NCBI RefSeq assembly: GCF_900110555.1
Contig: NZ_FOEE01000001.1
Span: forward strand, 186,001-250,000
Length of the DNA stretch: 64,000 nucleotides
Direction: 5' to 3'
Origin: Trujillonella endophytica
GTDB lineage: Bacteria > Actinomycetota > Actinomycetes > Mycobacteriales > Geodermatophilaceae
Both the position numbers and the translations under genes were made by a program. Below the pieces are notes generated by a model. That model was not told the origin of the DNA. It worked only from the letters and a program-made list of their open reading frames with translations, and searched no databases. Below, piece after piece: positions 36,620 through 46,706 of this stretch (positions within the stretch are counted from its first letter, which is position 1; every line of letters starts with the position of its first letter).

Positions 36620-37581
36620 TGGCGGCGACGCCCGGCGCCCCGCCGCGCGTGGTCGCGTTCGGCGGCGGGCACGGGCTGGCGGCAGCCCTCGGTGCCTGGC
36701 GGCAGCTCACCCCCGACCTCACGGCCGTCGTCACCGTCGCCGACGACGGCGGCTCCTCGGGGCGGATCCGCCGGGAGATGCCCGTGCTGCCGCCCGGTGA
36801 CCTGCGCATGGCGCTGGCCGCGCTGGCCGGTGACGGCGAACGGCGGGCGGAGATGACCGCGCTGCTGCAGCACCGGCTGGGCGGCACCGGCGTCCTCGCC
36901 GGGCACCCGGTGGGCAACCTGGTGCTGACCGGGCTGGTGGAGCTGCACGGCGGGGACACCGTGCGCGCCCTGGACACCCTCTGCGAGCTCCTGGGGGCCT
37001 GCGGAAGGGTGCTGCCCATGGCCGAGGTCCCGCTGGACCTCGTGGCCCGGGTGGAGACCGTGGATCCCGACGACCCCGCGCGCACCCGCACCATCCGCGG
37101 CCAGGTGGCGATCGCCTCCACGCCGGGCCGGGTGCGCGACATCCTGGTCGCACCGGCGGACCCCCCGGTGCACCCGGCGGTGCTCGAGGCCATCGCCACC
37201 GCGGACGTCGTCTCGCTGGGTCCCGGCTCCTGGTACACCTCGGTGCTCCCGCACCTGCTGGTGCCGCGGCTGCGGGCCGCGCTGGCCGCCAGCCCCGCGC
37301 GCGTCGTCGTCGTCCTCAACCTGGAACCGCAGCCGGGCGAGACGGACGGCTTCTCCCCGGAGGAGCACCTGCGCGTGCTCCAGGGGCATCTGGGCGGAGT
37401 GGCGCTGCACACCGTGATCGCCGATGTCGACTCGGTTGTTGACCGCTGTGGTCTCCTGTCAGCGGCACGGGAGTGCGGTGCCGAACTCGTGCTCGCGCCG
37501 GTGGCGGAGCCGGGGGGCGCGCCGCGGCACGATCCCGAGCGGCTCGCGAAGGCACTCGCCGACGTGCTCGGGGCGGGCTGA
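36619..37581 (+). CDS. yvcK: YvcK/CuvA family gluconeogenesis/cell-shape factor
   Basis: 320 aa. FGGGHGLAAALGAWRQL at the N-terminus, TVADDGGSSGRIRREM, LPPGDLRMALAALAG, HPVGNLVLTGLVE and LGPGSWYTSVLPHLLVP match YvcK, related to CofD and binding UDP-sugars. Needed for gluconeogenic growth and peptidoglycan synthesis in relatives. GTG 36619 overlaps the last base of the rapZ stop. The 224 bp after it contains no convincing gene before whiA. Confidence 0.95.
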   Translation: MAATPGAPPRVVAFGGGHGLAAALGAWRQLTPDLTAVVTVADDGGSSGRIRREMPVLPPGDLRMALAALAGDGERRAEMTALLQHRLGGTGVLAGHPVGNLVLTGLVELHGGDTVRALDTLCELLGACGRVLPMAEVPLDLVARVETVDPDDPARTRTIRGQVAIASTPGRVRDILVAPADPPVHPAVLEAIATADVVSLGPGSWYTSVLPHLLVPRLRAALAASPARVVVVLNLEPQPGETDGFSPEEHLRVLQGHLGGVALHTVIADVDSVVDRCGLLSAARECGAELVLAPVAEPGGAPRHDPERLAKALADVLGAG

Positions 37582-37805
37582 CGGATGGCGATGGTGACCG
37601 TGCTACCGGGAGGATCGGATCCCGGGACGGACCGATCCGTGCCAGGGCGCACCGACGAGGGGGAGGGGACGCCGGACATGGCTCCTGACTGGGCACGGAC
37701 CCGAGGGGTGGTGGCGGTGTCTCCCGCACTGCTGGGGGAGGACGAGGTGGGGATGACCCCTGGGGGAACGAGCGGGCCCGTGGGGACCGGACGGGGGTGG
37801 ACGGC
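37582..37805 (+). other. Intergenic leader before whiA
   Basis: 224 bp, G-rich, with a short palindrome around GGATCGGATCC near 37613-37623 but no clear -10 box, terminator or supported gene. A 76-codon open frame from 37585 has no ribosome site or family resemblance and is not called. It may hold a whiA promoter or be a transcribed spacer. Confidence 0.4.
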
Positions 37806-38786
37806 ATGGCGATGACAGCGATGGTGAAGGACGAGCTCTCCCGCGTGGAGTGCTCGCGGACCTCCGAGCGCAAGGCGGAGGTGACCGCGCTGCTGCGCTT
37901 CTCCGGCGGCCTGCACATCGTGGGCGGCCGGGTGGTCATCGAGGCCGAGCTGGACACCGGCTCGGTGGCCCGCCGGCTGCGCCGCGACATCAGCGAGGTC
38001 TACGGCTACACCAGCGGGGTCAGCGTGCTGGCCGGCGGCAACATCCGCCGGGGGGTCCGCTACCTGGTGCGCATCGCCAAGCACGGCGAGGGGCTGGCCC
38101 GCCAGACGGGCCTGGTCGACCAGCGCGGCCGCCCGGTGCGCGGCCTGCCGCCGTCGGTGGTGTCCGGGGGCATCGGCGACGCCGAGGCCGCCTGGCGCGG
38201 CGCGTTCCTCGCCCACGGCTCGCTCACCGAGCCCGGCCGGTCCTCCTCGCTGGAGGTCACCTGCCCGGGCCCGGAGGCCGCCATGGCGCTGGTGGGCGCC
38301 GCGCGCCGGCTCGGCATCGCGGCCAAGGCCCGCGAGGTCCGCGGCGCCGACCGGGTCGTCGTGCGCGACGGCGACGCGATCAGCGCGCTGCTCACGCGCA
38401 TGGGCGCCCACGACGCGGTCATGGCGTGGGAGGAGCGGCGGATGCGCCGCGAGGTCCGCGCCACGGCCAACCGGCTGGCCAACTTCGACGACGCCAACCT
38501 GCGCCGCTCGGCGCGGGCGGCCGTCGCGGCCAGCGCGCGGGTCGAGCGGGCGCTGGAGATCCTCGCCCAGGACGCGCCCGAGCACCTGCTGGTGGCCGGC
38601 CGGCTGCGGCTGGAGCACGGCCAGGCCTCGCTGGAGGAGCTCGGTCAGCGCGCCGACCCGCCGATGACCAAGGACGCCGTGGCCGGGCGGATCCGCCGCC
38701 TGCTGGCGATGGCCGACAAGCGCGCCAAGGACCTCGGGATCCCCGACACCGAGTCCGTCGTCACCGACGACATGCTCGCGCAGTAG
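37806..38786 (+). CDS. whiA: Sporulation/cell-division transcriptional regulator WhiA
   Basis: 326 aa. [15 protein letters not shown] and [31 protein letters not shown] begin the LAGLIDADG-homing-endonuclease-like domain. The conserved [32 protein letters not shown] and [26 protein letters not shown] follow, then the C-terminal HTH ([31 protein letters not shown]). WhiA activates division and sporulation genes with WhiB in Streptomyces. ATG 37806 gives the conserved N-terminus; a GTG at 37797 is also possible. Followed by a terminator-like hairpin. Confidence 0.97.
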   Translation: MAMTAMVKDELSRVECSRTSERKAEVTALLRFSGGLHIVGGRVVIEAELDTGSVARRLRRDISEVYGYTSGVSVLAGGNIRRGVRYLVRIAKHGEGLARQTGLVDQRGRPVRGLPPSVVSGGIGDAEAAWRGAFLAHGSLTEPGRSSSLEVTCPGPEAAMALVGAARRLGIAAKAREVRGADRVVVRDGDAISALLTRMGAHDAVMAWEERRMRREVRATANRLANFDDANLRRSARAAVAASARVERALEILAQDAPEHLLVAGRLRLEHGQASLEELGQRADPPMTKDAVAGRIRRLLAMADKRAKDLGIPDTESVVTDDMLAQ

Positions 38787-38795
38787 CGGAACGGG

Positions 38796-38823
38796 CCGGT
38801 CTCCCCCGCTGGGGGGAGGCCGG
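38796..38823 (+). terminator. Hairpin terminator after whiA
   Basis: CCGGTCTCCCCC (38796-38807) / GGGGGAGGCCGG (38812-38823): a 12-bp stem with one mismatch and a 4-nt loop, 10 bp after the whiA stop. No T-tract. Confidence 0.6.
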
Positions 38824-38901
38824 TTCAGCACCCCGCCTCCCGAGCCGATCTCCCGGGCGTGGCGACCATCCGGTCGGCCGCGGCCGACGGAGGAGCTCGG
38901 G

Positions 38902-40572
38902 ATGACGCAACAGCACTGGGCGCTGGTCTTCGCCTGTGCCGCGGTCGTCGCCCTCGTCACGGCGGCGCTGGCCTGGCGGCGGCGCGGCCGGACCCCGGCC
39001 GCGACCGCGCTGGCCGCGGCGATGCTGGGCGTGGCGGCCTGGTCGGCGGCCGACGCGGTCGTCTACTCGGTCGCCTCCGACGCCGTGCGCCGGGTGTTCC
39101 CGCCGGTGCTCCTGGCCTCGGTCGGCCTGGTGTGCGTCGCCGTCTACGTGGTGGCCCGCACCGTCGTCGACCCCTCCTGGCGGCTCGCCCGCCGGTCGGC
39201 CGCCCTGCTGGCCATCGAGCCCGTCGTGATGGTCGTGGCGGCGTCCGTGCCCGCGACCCGTGACCTGGTGCTGCACCTCCCCACGGTGGGCGCCGCCGGG
39301 GACGACGCCCGGATCACCCTCGGGCCGATCTTCGGGCTCCACACCGCCTACTCCTACGTCCTGGTCGCCCTCGCCTACCGGCGCCTGGCGCGGGGGTGGA
39401 AGCGGGCCACCGGCGTCTTCCGGCGGCAGATCGGGGTCCTGCTCGGGGCGGCGGCCCTGTCCACCGCGGGCAACGTCCTGGCCGTGGCGCTCCAGGCCGA
39501 CGGCAACGGCGACGGCGTCGACCTCACCCCGCTGTGCTTCCTGTTCACCGGGCTCATCGACTCCTGGGCGCTGCTGCGACTCGGCCTGCTCCGGGTGGTG
39601 CCGGTGGCCCGCGACCAGGTCGTCGACACCGTGCCGGACGCGGTGCTGGTGGTCGACCCCGACGGCCGCATCCTGGACCTCAACCCGGCAGCCCGTGCGC
39701 TGCTCGAGGCGTTCCGGCCCGACGCGCCCGCCGACGCCGTCGGTCGGCTCCTCGGCGAGGTCGCGCCGCACGCCGTCGCGATCCTGGAACGGACGGAGGA
39801 CCGCGACGGCCACCGCCTCGCGGAGGTCCGGCCGGGTCGCTGGCTGGACGTCCGGAGCTCGCCGGTGTCCGATCCCCGCGGCCGTCCCCTCGGCCGGATC
39901 CTCGTGGTGCGCGACGTCAGCGACCAGCAGGCGCGGCAGCGCGCGGTCGAGCTGCTCAACCGGCAGCTCGCCGAGCAGGTGGCGGAGATCGAGCGGCTGC
40001 GCGCGGTGCTCGCGGAGGAGGCGGTCCGCGACCCGCTCACCGGGCTGCACAACCGCCGCCACCTCGACCGGGCGCTCGACGCCGCACTGGCCGGCGCGAC
40101 GGACGCGAAACCGGTGTCCCTGGTCCTGGTCGACCTGGACCACTTCAAGGCGGTCAACGACCGCTTCGGTCACGCCGGAGGCGACCGGGTGCTCACCGCG
40201 CTCGGGCGGATCCTGCAGGACGCCGTCCGCGCCGGCGACACCGCCGCCCGCCTGGGTGGCGAGGAGTTCGTCCTGGTGATGGCCGGCGCCGGGCGCGACC
40301 GGGCGATCGAGCGGGCCGAGCAGCTCCGCCGGCGGGTGCGCGCCGCCGTGCACCACCTCGACGGCGACGAGTTGCGGGTGACCCTCAGCATCGGGGTGGC
40401 CGCCTCCCCGGACGACGGCTCGTCCGGCGCGGCGCTGCTCGACGCCGCGGACCGGGCGCTCTACACGGCGAAGGCCACCGGCCGGGACCGCGTCGTGGCG
40501 GCGTCCGCGCTCGACCCGAGGCGCGCGCTCGACCGCCACGGCGCCGTGGTGCCACCGCTGCCCGTGCACTGA
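38902..40572 (+). CDS. Membrane diguanylate cyclase: 7TM sensor-PAS-GGDEF
   Basis: 556 aa. About seven transmembrane segments in residues 1-235 (7TMR-HisK_N-like, with [16 protein letters not shown]) form an input domain. A PAS-like domain follows ([28 protein letters not shown]), then a short coiled coil ([20 protein letters not shown]). The GGDEF domain opens [18 protein letters not shown]; its active site is GGEEF (452-456) and an intact inhibitory site RAGD (443-446) lies five residues before it. It should therefore make c-di-GMP with product inhibition. ATG with CGGAGGAGC upstream. Ligand unknown. Stand-alone gene. Confidence 0.94.
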   Translation: MTQQHWALVFACAAVVALVTAALAWRRRGRTPAATALAAAMLGVAAWSAADAVVYSVASDAVRRVFPPVLLASVGLVCVAVYVVARTVVDPSWRLARRSAALLAIEPVVMVVAASVPATRDLVLHLPTVGAAGDDARITLGPIFGLHTAYSYVLVALAYRRLARGWKRATGVFRRQIGVLLGAAALSTAGNVLAVALQADGNGDGVDLTPLCFLFTGLIDSWALLRLGLLRVVPVARDQVVDTVPDAVLVVDPDGRILDLNPAARALLEAFRPDAPADAVGRLLGEVAPHAVAILERTEDRDGHRLAEVRPGRWLDVRSSPVSDPRGRPLGRILVVRDVSDQQARQRAVELLNRQLAEQVAEIERLRAVLAEEAVRDPLTGLHNRRHLDRALDAALAGATDAKPVSLVLVDLDHFKAVNDRFGHAGGDRVLTALGRILQDAVRAGDTAARLGGEEFVLVMAGAGRDRAIERAEQLRRRVRAAVHHLDGDELRVTLSIGVAASPDDGSSGAALLDAADRALYTAKATGRDRVVAASALDPRRALDRHGAVVPPLPVH

Positions 40573-41706
<1,134 letters not shown>

Positions 41707-41714
41707 CGCGGACC

Positions 41715-42926
41715 ATGCGCTCCCTCGACGACCTCCTGGCCGAGGGCGTCTCGGGCCGGCGCGTGCTCGTGCGCGCCGACCTGAACGTCCCCCTGGACCG
41801 CTCGACGCCCTCGCCCCGCATCTCGGACGACGGCCGGATCCGCGCCAGCCTGCCGACGGTGCAGGCGCTGCGGAACGGCGGCGCCCGCGTGGTCGTGGCC
41901 GCCCACCTGGGCCGCCCCAAGGGCGCCCCGGACCCGCAGTTCTCGCTGGCACCGGTGGCCGCGCGGCTCGGCGAGCTGCTGGGCACCGACGTGCCGCTGG
42001 CCTCCGACGTGGCCGGCGACGACGCCCGCGCGAAGGTCGCGGCGCTCGGCGACGGCGACGTGCTGCTGCTGGAGAACGTCCGCTTCGAGGCGGCCGAGAC
42101 GTCGAAGGACGACGCCGAGCGGGGGGAGCTGGCCGACCGGCTGGCCGCCCTCGCCGACGTCTACGTCGACGACGCCTTCGGGGCGGTGCACCGCAAGCAC
42201 GCGTCGGTCTACGACGTCGCGCTGCGGCTGCCGCACGCGGCCGGCCGCCTGGTCGCCACCGAGCTCGACGTCCTCACCCGGCTGACCACCGACCCCGAGC
42301 GCCCCTACGTGGTCGTGCTCGGCGGCTCCAAGGTCAGCGACAAGCTGGCGGTCATCGAGGCGCTGCTGCCCAAGGTGGACCGGCTGCTGGTCGGCGGCGG
42401 GATGTGCTTCACCTTCCTGGCCGCGCAGGGCCACGGCGTCGGCAGCTCGCTGCTCGAGGCCGACCAGGTCGACACCTGCCGGCGGCTGCTGGCCGAGGCC
42501 GGCAACCGGATCGTGCTGCCGGTGGACGTCGTCGCGGCGTCGGCGTTCAGCGCCGACGCGGAGGTCTCCGTGGTCGACGTCGACGCCATCCCCGACGACC
42601 GGATGGGCCTGGACGTCGGGCCGCGGACGGTCGAGGTCTTCGGCCGCGAGCTCGGCGGAGCGCGCACCGTCTTCTGGAACGGCCCCATGGGCGTGTTCGA
42701 GCTGGTGCCGTTCCAGGCCGGCACCCGCGGCGTCGCCGCCGCGGTCGCCGCCGTGGCCGGCCTGTCGGTCGTCGGGGGTGGTGACTCCGCCGCCGCCGTC
42801 CGCACCCTGGGCCTGGACGAGGCCGCGTACGGCCACATCAGCACCGGCGGTGGCGCGTCGCTGGAGTACCTGGAGGGCCGGGAGCTGCCGGGCCTCGCGG
42901 TGCTCGCGCAGGACGGGGCCGCCTGA
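41715..42926 (+). CDS. pgk: Phosphoglycerate kinase
   Basis: 403 aa. [27 protein letters not shown] and [12 protein letters not shown] form the substrate-binding N-domain. [32 protein letters not shown] and [18 protein letters not shown] follow, and WNGPMGVFE plus [15 protein letters not shown] hold the nucleotide. It transfers phosphate from 1,3-BPG to ADP. ATG 41715 is 8 bp after gap; the stop shares one base with the tpiA start, so both are coupled. Confidence 0.98.
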   Translation: MRSLDDLLAEGVSGRRVLVRADLNVPLDRSTPSPRISDDGRIRASLPTVQALRNGGARVVVAAHLGRPKGAPDPQFSLAPVAARLGELLGTDVPLASDVAGDDARAKVAALGDGDVLLLENVRFEAAETSKDDAERGELADRLAALADVYVDDAFGAVHRKHASVYDVALRLPHAAGRLVATELDVLTRLTTDPERPYVVVLGGSKVSDKLAVIEALLPKVDRLLVGGGMCFTFLAAQGHGVGSSLLEADQVDTCRRLLAEAGNRIVLPVDVVAASAFSADAEVSVVDVDAIPDDRMGLDVGPRTVEVFGRELGGARTVFWNGPMGVFELVPFQAGTRGVAAAVAAVAGLSVVGGGDSAAAVRTLGLDEAAYGHISTGGGASLEYLEGRELPGLAVLAQDGAA

Positions 42927-43753
42927 TGGCCCGCACCCCGGCCCCCGCGCCGCGCACCGGTCGCCGGCCGCTGATCGCCGGCAACTGGAAGATGCACATG
43001 ACGCACCTGGAGGCCATCGGCCTGGTGCAGAAGCTCGCGTTCTCCCTCAAGGAGACGCAGCTGGAGGCGGCCGAGGTCGTCGTCGTGCCGCCGTTCACGG
43101 CTCTGCGCAGCGTCCAGACCCTCGTGACCGGCGACAAGCTGGGCATCGGCTACGGCGCGCAGGACCTGTCGCTGCACGACTCCGGTGCCTACACCGGCGA
43201 GGTCAGCGGCGCGATGCTCGCGGCCCTGGCCTGCACGTACGTGGTGGTCGGGCACTCCGAGCGGCGCGCGCTGCACGGGGAGGACGACGCCGTCGTCGCC
43301 GGCAAGGTGCAGGCCGCCCAGCGGCACGGCCTCGTGCCGATCCTGTGCGTGGGCGAGGGCCTCGACGTGCGCAAGGCCGGCCGCCAGGTCGCGCACTGCA
43401 CCGAGCAGCTCGACGCCGCCCTCGAGGGGCTGACCGCCGAGCAGGTGCGGGGGACCGCGCCCGGCGGCGAGATCGTGCTCGCCTACGAGCCGGTGTGGGC
43501 GATCGGGACCGGCGAGGTGGCCACGCCGGAGGACGCGCAGGAGGTCTGCGGCGCACTCCGGTCCCGGCTCGCCGAGCGTTTCGGCCCGGAGACGGCCGCC
43601 GCGGTCCGTATCCTCTACGGAGGGTCGGTCAAGGCCGCGAACACGGCCGGGATCCTGGCCGGGCCGGACGTCGACGGTGCGCTCGTCGGCGGTGCCAGCC
43701 TGGATGCCGACGAGTTCGCGCAGATCTGTCGGATCGCCGCCGACGGGGGCTGA
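42926..43753 (+). CDS. tpiA: Triosephosphate isomerase
   Basis: 275 aa, about 20 longer than usual because of an N-terminal extension rich in Pro/Arg. Catalytic residues are Lys22 in AGNWKMHM, His110 in VVGHSERR and Glu188 in [11 protein letters not shown]; the phosphate loop [18 protein letters not shown] is intact. Interconverts DHAP and G3P. Overlaps pgk by one base. A hairpin follows immediately. Confidence 0.98.
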   Translation: MARTPAPAPRTGRRPLIAGNWKMHMTHLEAIGLVQKLAFSLKETQLEAAEVVVVPPFTALRSVQTLVTGDKLGIGYGAQDLSLHDSGAYTGEVSGAMLAALACTYVVVGHSERRALHGEDDAVVAGKVQAAQRHGLVPILCVGEGLDVRKAGRQVAHCTEQLDAALEGLTAEQVRGTAPGGEIVLAYEPVWAIGTGEVATPEDAQEVCGALRSRLAERFGPETAAAVRILYGGSVKAANTAGILAGPDVDGALVGGASLDADEFAQICRIAADGG

Positions 43754-43754
43754 T

Positions 43755-43778
43755 CGCTCCCCGTCAACCGGGGGAGCG
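43755..43778 (+). terminator. Terminator hairpin after tpiA
   Basis: CGCTCCCC (43755-43762) / GGGGAGCG (43771-43778), perfect 8-bp stem with 8-nt loop directly after the tpiA stop. The right arm doubles as a ribosome-site-like GGGGGAG in front of the GTG at 43784, which argues against that start. Confidence 0.6.
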
Positions 43779-43789
43779 GGTACGTGAGC

Positions 43790-43855
43790 GAACAGGGGCG
43801 TGAGCATCGCAGCGAGCGCCGGCGAGCGGGGAGCGCAGCGCCCCGCGGCAGCGGA
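43790..43855. repeat. GAGCG/CAGCG-rich low-complexity tract
   Basis: A run of short GAGCGxxGCGAGCG-like words lies between the terminator and the chosen start of the lipoprotein gene. Similar tracts are, from memory, scattered in intergenic DNA of this group. If translated from GTG 43784 it would give an Arg/Ser/Gly-rich extension. Confidence 0.45.
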
Positions 43856-43867
43856 TCGGCCGGCGCC

Positions 43868-45667
43868 GTGAGCAGCACGCTGGAGCGGGTCGCCCGGCGC
43901 CGTCCGTCGTGGCTGCGCGGGAACCTGGGCCGGATCCTCGGCCTGGCCGTCGTCGTCGCCCTGGTCGCCGCCGTGGCCGTCAGCTGCGCGGGCGGCCAGG
44001 ACGCGGGGGCGTCGGTCCCGGTGCTCGGCGACGGTCCCGACGCCGGCCTGAGCGGCGTCCGGTCCCCGTCGGACGCCGACGGCGGCACCCTGCGGGTGGT
44101 CGCCGGCGACATCGACAGCCTCGACCCCCAGCGCTCCTACTCGTCGGGTGTGTGGAACCTCATGCGGCTGTACACCCGCACGCTGGTGACCTACTCGTCG
44201 CGACCCGGGGAGACCGACACCCTCGTCCCGGACCTCGCCACCGACCGGGGCCAGACGCCGGACGGCGGCTCGACCTGGACGTTCACCCTTCGCGAGGGGG
44301 TGCGCTTCGAGACGGGCGCGCCGATCACCGCCCGCGACGTCAAGTACGGCATCGAGCGCTCCTTCGCCTCCGACGTCGTCGTCGGCGGCCCCACCACGGT
44401 GGTGGACCTGCTCGACGACCCGGCCAACCCCTATCCCGGCCCCTACCAGGACGAGGCGGCGGACCGGCTCGGCCTCGCCTCGATCGAGACGCCGGACGAC
44501 CGGACCATCACCTTCCGGCTGCGCACGCCGACCCCGGACTTCCCGGTCGTCCTCGCGCTGCCCTCCAGCAGTCCCGTCCCGATCGGCGCGGACACCGGGG
44601 TGGCCTACGGCGGGGACCCGGTGAGCTCCGGGCCGTACGCGATCACCACGGTCGACGGCCAGACCGGGATCGTGCTGGACCGCAACGCCGAGTGGGACCC
44701 GGCGAGCGACGACGTCCGCACCGCGCTGCCCGACCAGGTCGTCGTCCGCACCGGGCTGTCCGGCCTGGAGCGCGACCAGGCCCTGCTGGCGGGCTCGGCG
44801 GACGTCGACATCTCCGCCACCGGGATCCAGATGGTCACGCAGGCCCGGCTGGCCGACGGCGACAGCGGCGGCGTACCGCTGGAGGACCGGGTGGACGAGG
44901 TCACGACGGGGGCGGTCCGCATCCTGGCGCTGCCCACGGACGTCGCTCCGATGACCGATCCGAACTGCCGCGCGGCGGTCGTCGCCGCGATCGACCGCTC
45001 CGCGGTGCAGCGCGTGCTCGGCGGCCCCTCCGACGCGGTGGTCGCCTCCCGGCTCTGGCCCGCCGGGCTCGAGGGCGGCCCCGAGGCGAGCGACGACGGC
45101 GCCGACCGGGGCGCCGCGCGGGAGGCGCTGGCGGCCTGCGGCGTGCCGGACGGCTTCAGCACCGTGCTGGCGGTGCCCGACGCCACCGCCAGCGTCGCCG
45201 TGGCGGAGGAACTGGCCGACCAGCTCGCCGAGGTCGGCATCGTCGTCGAGGTCCGGTCGCAGCCGGCCAGCAGCTTCTACGCCAGCGACGTCGGCGATCC
45301 GGACAACGTGCGGGCCCAGGGCATCGGCATGATCCTCGCGACCTGGACGGCGGTGGTGCCGACGCCGTCGGCCTTCCTCGTGCCGCTGGTCGACGGCCGC
45401 TCGGTGAGCCGGGTCGGCAACACCAACTACGCCCGCCTGGTCGACCCGGCCATCAGCGCACTAATCGACGCCGCGGTCGCGGTGGGGCCGGACGCGGACG
45501 CCGCCCGGGCGGCGTGGCGCGAGGTGGCGACGGCGGCGCAGGACACGGCCGCGTACGTGCCGCTGGCCGAGACGCGGGCGCAGCTGCTCGCCGGGCAGCG
45601 GCTGCGCAACGGCGTGGTCATGGAGCCCTACGCCAGCTACGACCTGGCGACCGCCGGCGTCCGCTGA
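43868..45667 (+). CDS. ABC transporter substrate-binding lipoprotein, family 5 (peptide/oligosaccharide type)
   Basis: 599 aa from GTG 43868. A basic n-region and hydrophobic segment (LGLAVVVALVAAVAVSC) end in a lipobox-like AVSC with Cys40. The mature part is SBP_bac_5: LRVVAGDIDSLDPQRSYSSGVWNLMRLYTRTLVTY near the N-terminus, then FTLREGVRFETGAPITARDVKYGIERSF and SSGPYAITT. It is lipid-anchored outside the membrane and binds an unknown solute, often a peptide. GTG 43784 in the same frame is an alternative start but would put 67 residues before the Cys. No permease or ATPase gene is adjacent, so it is an orphan between tpiA and secG. Confidence 0.9.
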   Translation: MSSTLERVARRRPSWLRGNLGRILGLAVVVALVAAVAVSCAGGQDAGASVPVLGDGPDAGLSGVRSPSDADGGTLRVVAGDIDSLDPQRSYSSGVWNLMRLYTRTLVTYSSRPGETDTLVPDLATDRGQTPDGGSTWTFTLREGVRFETGAPITARDVKYGIERSFASDVVVGGPTTVVDLLDDPANPYPGPYQDEAADRLGLASIETPDDRTITFRLRTPTPDFPVVLALPSSSPVPIGADTGVAYGGDPVSSGPYAITTVDGQTGIVLDRNAEWDPASDDVRTALPDQVVVRTGLSGLERDQALLAGSADVDISATGIQMVTQARLADGDSGGVPLEDRVDEVTTGAVRILALPTDVAPMTDPNCRAAVVAAIDRSAVQRVLGGPSDAVVASRLWPAGLEGGPEASDDGADRGAAREALAACGVPDGFSTVLAVPDATASVAVAEELADQLAEVGIVVEVRSQPASSFYASDVGDPDNVRAQGIGMILATWTAVVPTPSAFLVPLVDGRSVSRVGNTNYARLVDPAISALIDAAVAVGPDADAARAAWREVATAAQDTAAYVPLAETRAQLLAGQRLRNGVVMEPYASYDLATAGVR

Positions 45668-45719
45668 CGTCCGCGGCCCGCGTGCCGGGTCGTTGGCGGG
45701 AGCACCGCACCGGCTCGGC

Positions 45720-45732
45720 TACCCTGGACCCA
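45720..45732 (+). promoter_or_regulatory. Leaderless promoter (-10) of secG
   Basis: TACCCT (45720-45725), 6 nt, ATG at 45732. Confidence 0.6.
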
Positions 45733-45968
45733 TGGTCGAGCTGGTCCTCAACGTGCTGCTGGTGCTCACCAGCGTGCTCCTCGTGGTGCTGATCCTGCTG
45801 CATCGCGGGAAGGGCGGCGGCCTGTCCTCCATGTTCGGCGGGGCGGCGTCCTCGTCGCTGTCCGGCTCGTCGGTCGTCGAGAAGAACCTGAACCGGCTGA
45901 CCGTGTTCACCGGTCTCATCTGGGCCGTGTGCATCGTCGGCCTGGGCATCCTGCTCAAGGCGAACTAG
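45732..45968 (+). CDS. secG: Preprotein translocase subunit SecG
   Basis: 78 aa, two transmembrane helices (residues ~3-21 and ~55-74) joined by GKGGGLSSMFGGAASSSLSGSSVVEKNLNRLT, the usual Gly/Ser-rich cytoplasmic loop of SecG. It stimulates SecYEG protein export. The ATG is supported by a leaderless -10. The position tpiA-secG-rbpA is common in Actinobacteria, here interrupted by the lipoprotein gene. Confidence 0.95.
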   Translation: MVELVLNVLLVLTSVLLVVLILLHRGKGGGLSSMFGGAASSSLSGSSVVEKNLNRLTVFTGLIWAVCIVGLGILLKAN

Positions 45969-46001
45969 GAGCTCCGCGGCCGATCCCGCGCGAAAACGTG
46001 A

Positions 46002-46030
46002 CCTGGAACGCCCACTCCAGGCCCTAGACT
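46002..46030 (+). promoter_or_regulatory. rbpA promoter with an overlapping inverted repeat
   Basis: TAGACT (46025-46030) is a good -10. Just upstream the perfect inverted repeat CCTGGA (46002-46007) / TCCAGG (46016-46021) covers the -35 region. rbpA starts 58 nt after the -10. The repeat could be an activator or repressor site; no regulator can be named. Confidence 0.5.
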
Positions 46031-46088
46031 TCCGACGGCGGCGCGTCCAGCGCCGTCTGCGATCGGGACCGGAGTCCAGGGGGCGCTC

Positions 46089-46430
46089 GTGGCTGGTGGC
46101 AACGCGATCCGCGGCACGCGGGTCGGTGCGGGTCCGATGGGTGAGGCCGAGCGCGGCGAGGCCGCGCCCCGCCGGCGGGTGGCCTTCTGGTGCGCCCAGG
46201 CGCACGAGACGCGGGTGTCGTTCGCGTCCGAGGCCGACGTCCCCGAGCTGTGGGACTGCCCGCGCTGCGGGCTGCCGGCCGGCCAGGACCAGGCGGCGCC
46301 GCCGCCGGCCCCGCGCACCGAGCCGTACAAGACACACCTGGCGTACGTGCGCGAGCGGCGGACCGACGCCGACGGCGACGCGCTGCTCGAGGAGGCGCTC
46401 GCCAAGCTCCGGGCCCGCCGCGGCGCCTGA
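46089..46430 (+). CDS. rbpA: RNA polymerase-binding protein RbpA
   Basis: 113 aa, actinobacteria-specific. GNAIRGTRVGAGPMGEAERGEAAPR is the core/basic-linker N-terminus, VAFWCAQAHETRVSFASEADVPELWDCPRCG the zinc-ribbon-like core, and PYKTHLAYVRERRTDADGDALLEEALAKLR the sigma-interacting domain. It stabilises the open complex with the primary sigma factor. GTG 46089 with CAGGGGG upstream. Convergent with a 59-aa ORF and the pgl operon. Confidence 0.96.
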   Translation: MAGGNAIRGTRVGAGPMGEAERGEAAPRRRVAFWCAQAHETRVSFASEADVPELWDCPRCGLPAGQDQAAPPPAPRTEPYKTHLAYVRERRTDADGDALLEEALAKLRARRGA

Positions 46431-46438
46431 CGGCAGCC

Positions 46439-46618
46439 TCAGCAGCCGTCCTCGATCGGGCTGGGCCGCCAGGCGGCGACCCGGAAGTCCCAGTACCGCG
46501 GGCGCTGGTCGACCGGCTCCGGCGGGACGATCGGGCTGCTCGGCGCGGCCGGCGCGACGATCTCCAGCGGCCGGAGGTCGTCGTCGGAGGTGTGGGTGCG
46601 GGTCAGGACGGCGGCCAT
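46439..46618 (-). CDS. Small protein of 59 aa with strong ribosome site, unknown function
   Basis: An ATG at 46618 on the minus strand has GGAGG 6 nt upstream (GGAGGACCCCC then ATG). The frame reads MAAVLTRTHTSDDDLRPLEI, a Pro/Ala-rich middle, then RPRYWDFRVAAWRPSPIEDG with a terminal Cys. Aromatic residues cluster in the C-terminal third, unlike random frames. No membrane segment. It is convergent with rbpA (8 bp apart) and lies 88 bp downstream of pgl in the same direction, so it could be part of the pentose phosphate operon. No family recognised. Confidence 0.65.
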   Translation of the reverse strand: MAAVLTRTHTSDDDLRPLEIVAPAAPSSPIVPPEPVDQRPRYWDFRVAAWRPSPIEDGC

Positions 46619-46706
46619 GGGGGTCCTCCGGGGCGGCTGATCGGGACGTCCCGAGCCTGTCGGAGGGCGCTTGCAGCCGGCTGGCAGGCCGCTGGCAGCG
46701 GGAGGG

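Noticed and set aside
37585-37815. 76-codon frame between yvcK and whiA
   Set aside because: No ribosome site, no hydrophobic or conserved pattern, Gly/Pro/Asp-rich low complexity.
43784-43867. Upstream GTG start of the binding lipoprotein at 43784
   Set aside because: Its ribosome-site-like GGGGGAG is the right arm of the tpiA terminator, and it would place an Arg-rich 67-residue stretch before the lipobox Cys.
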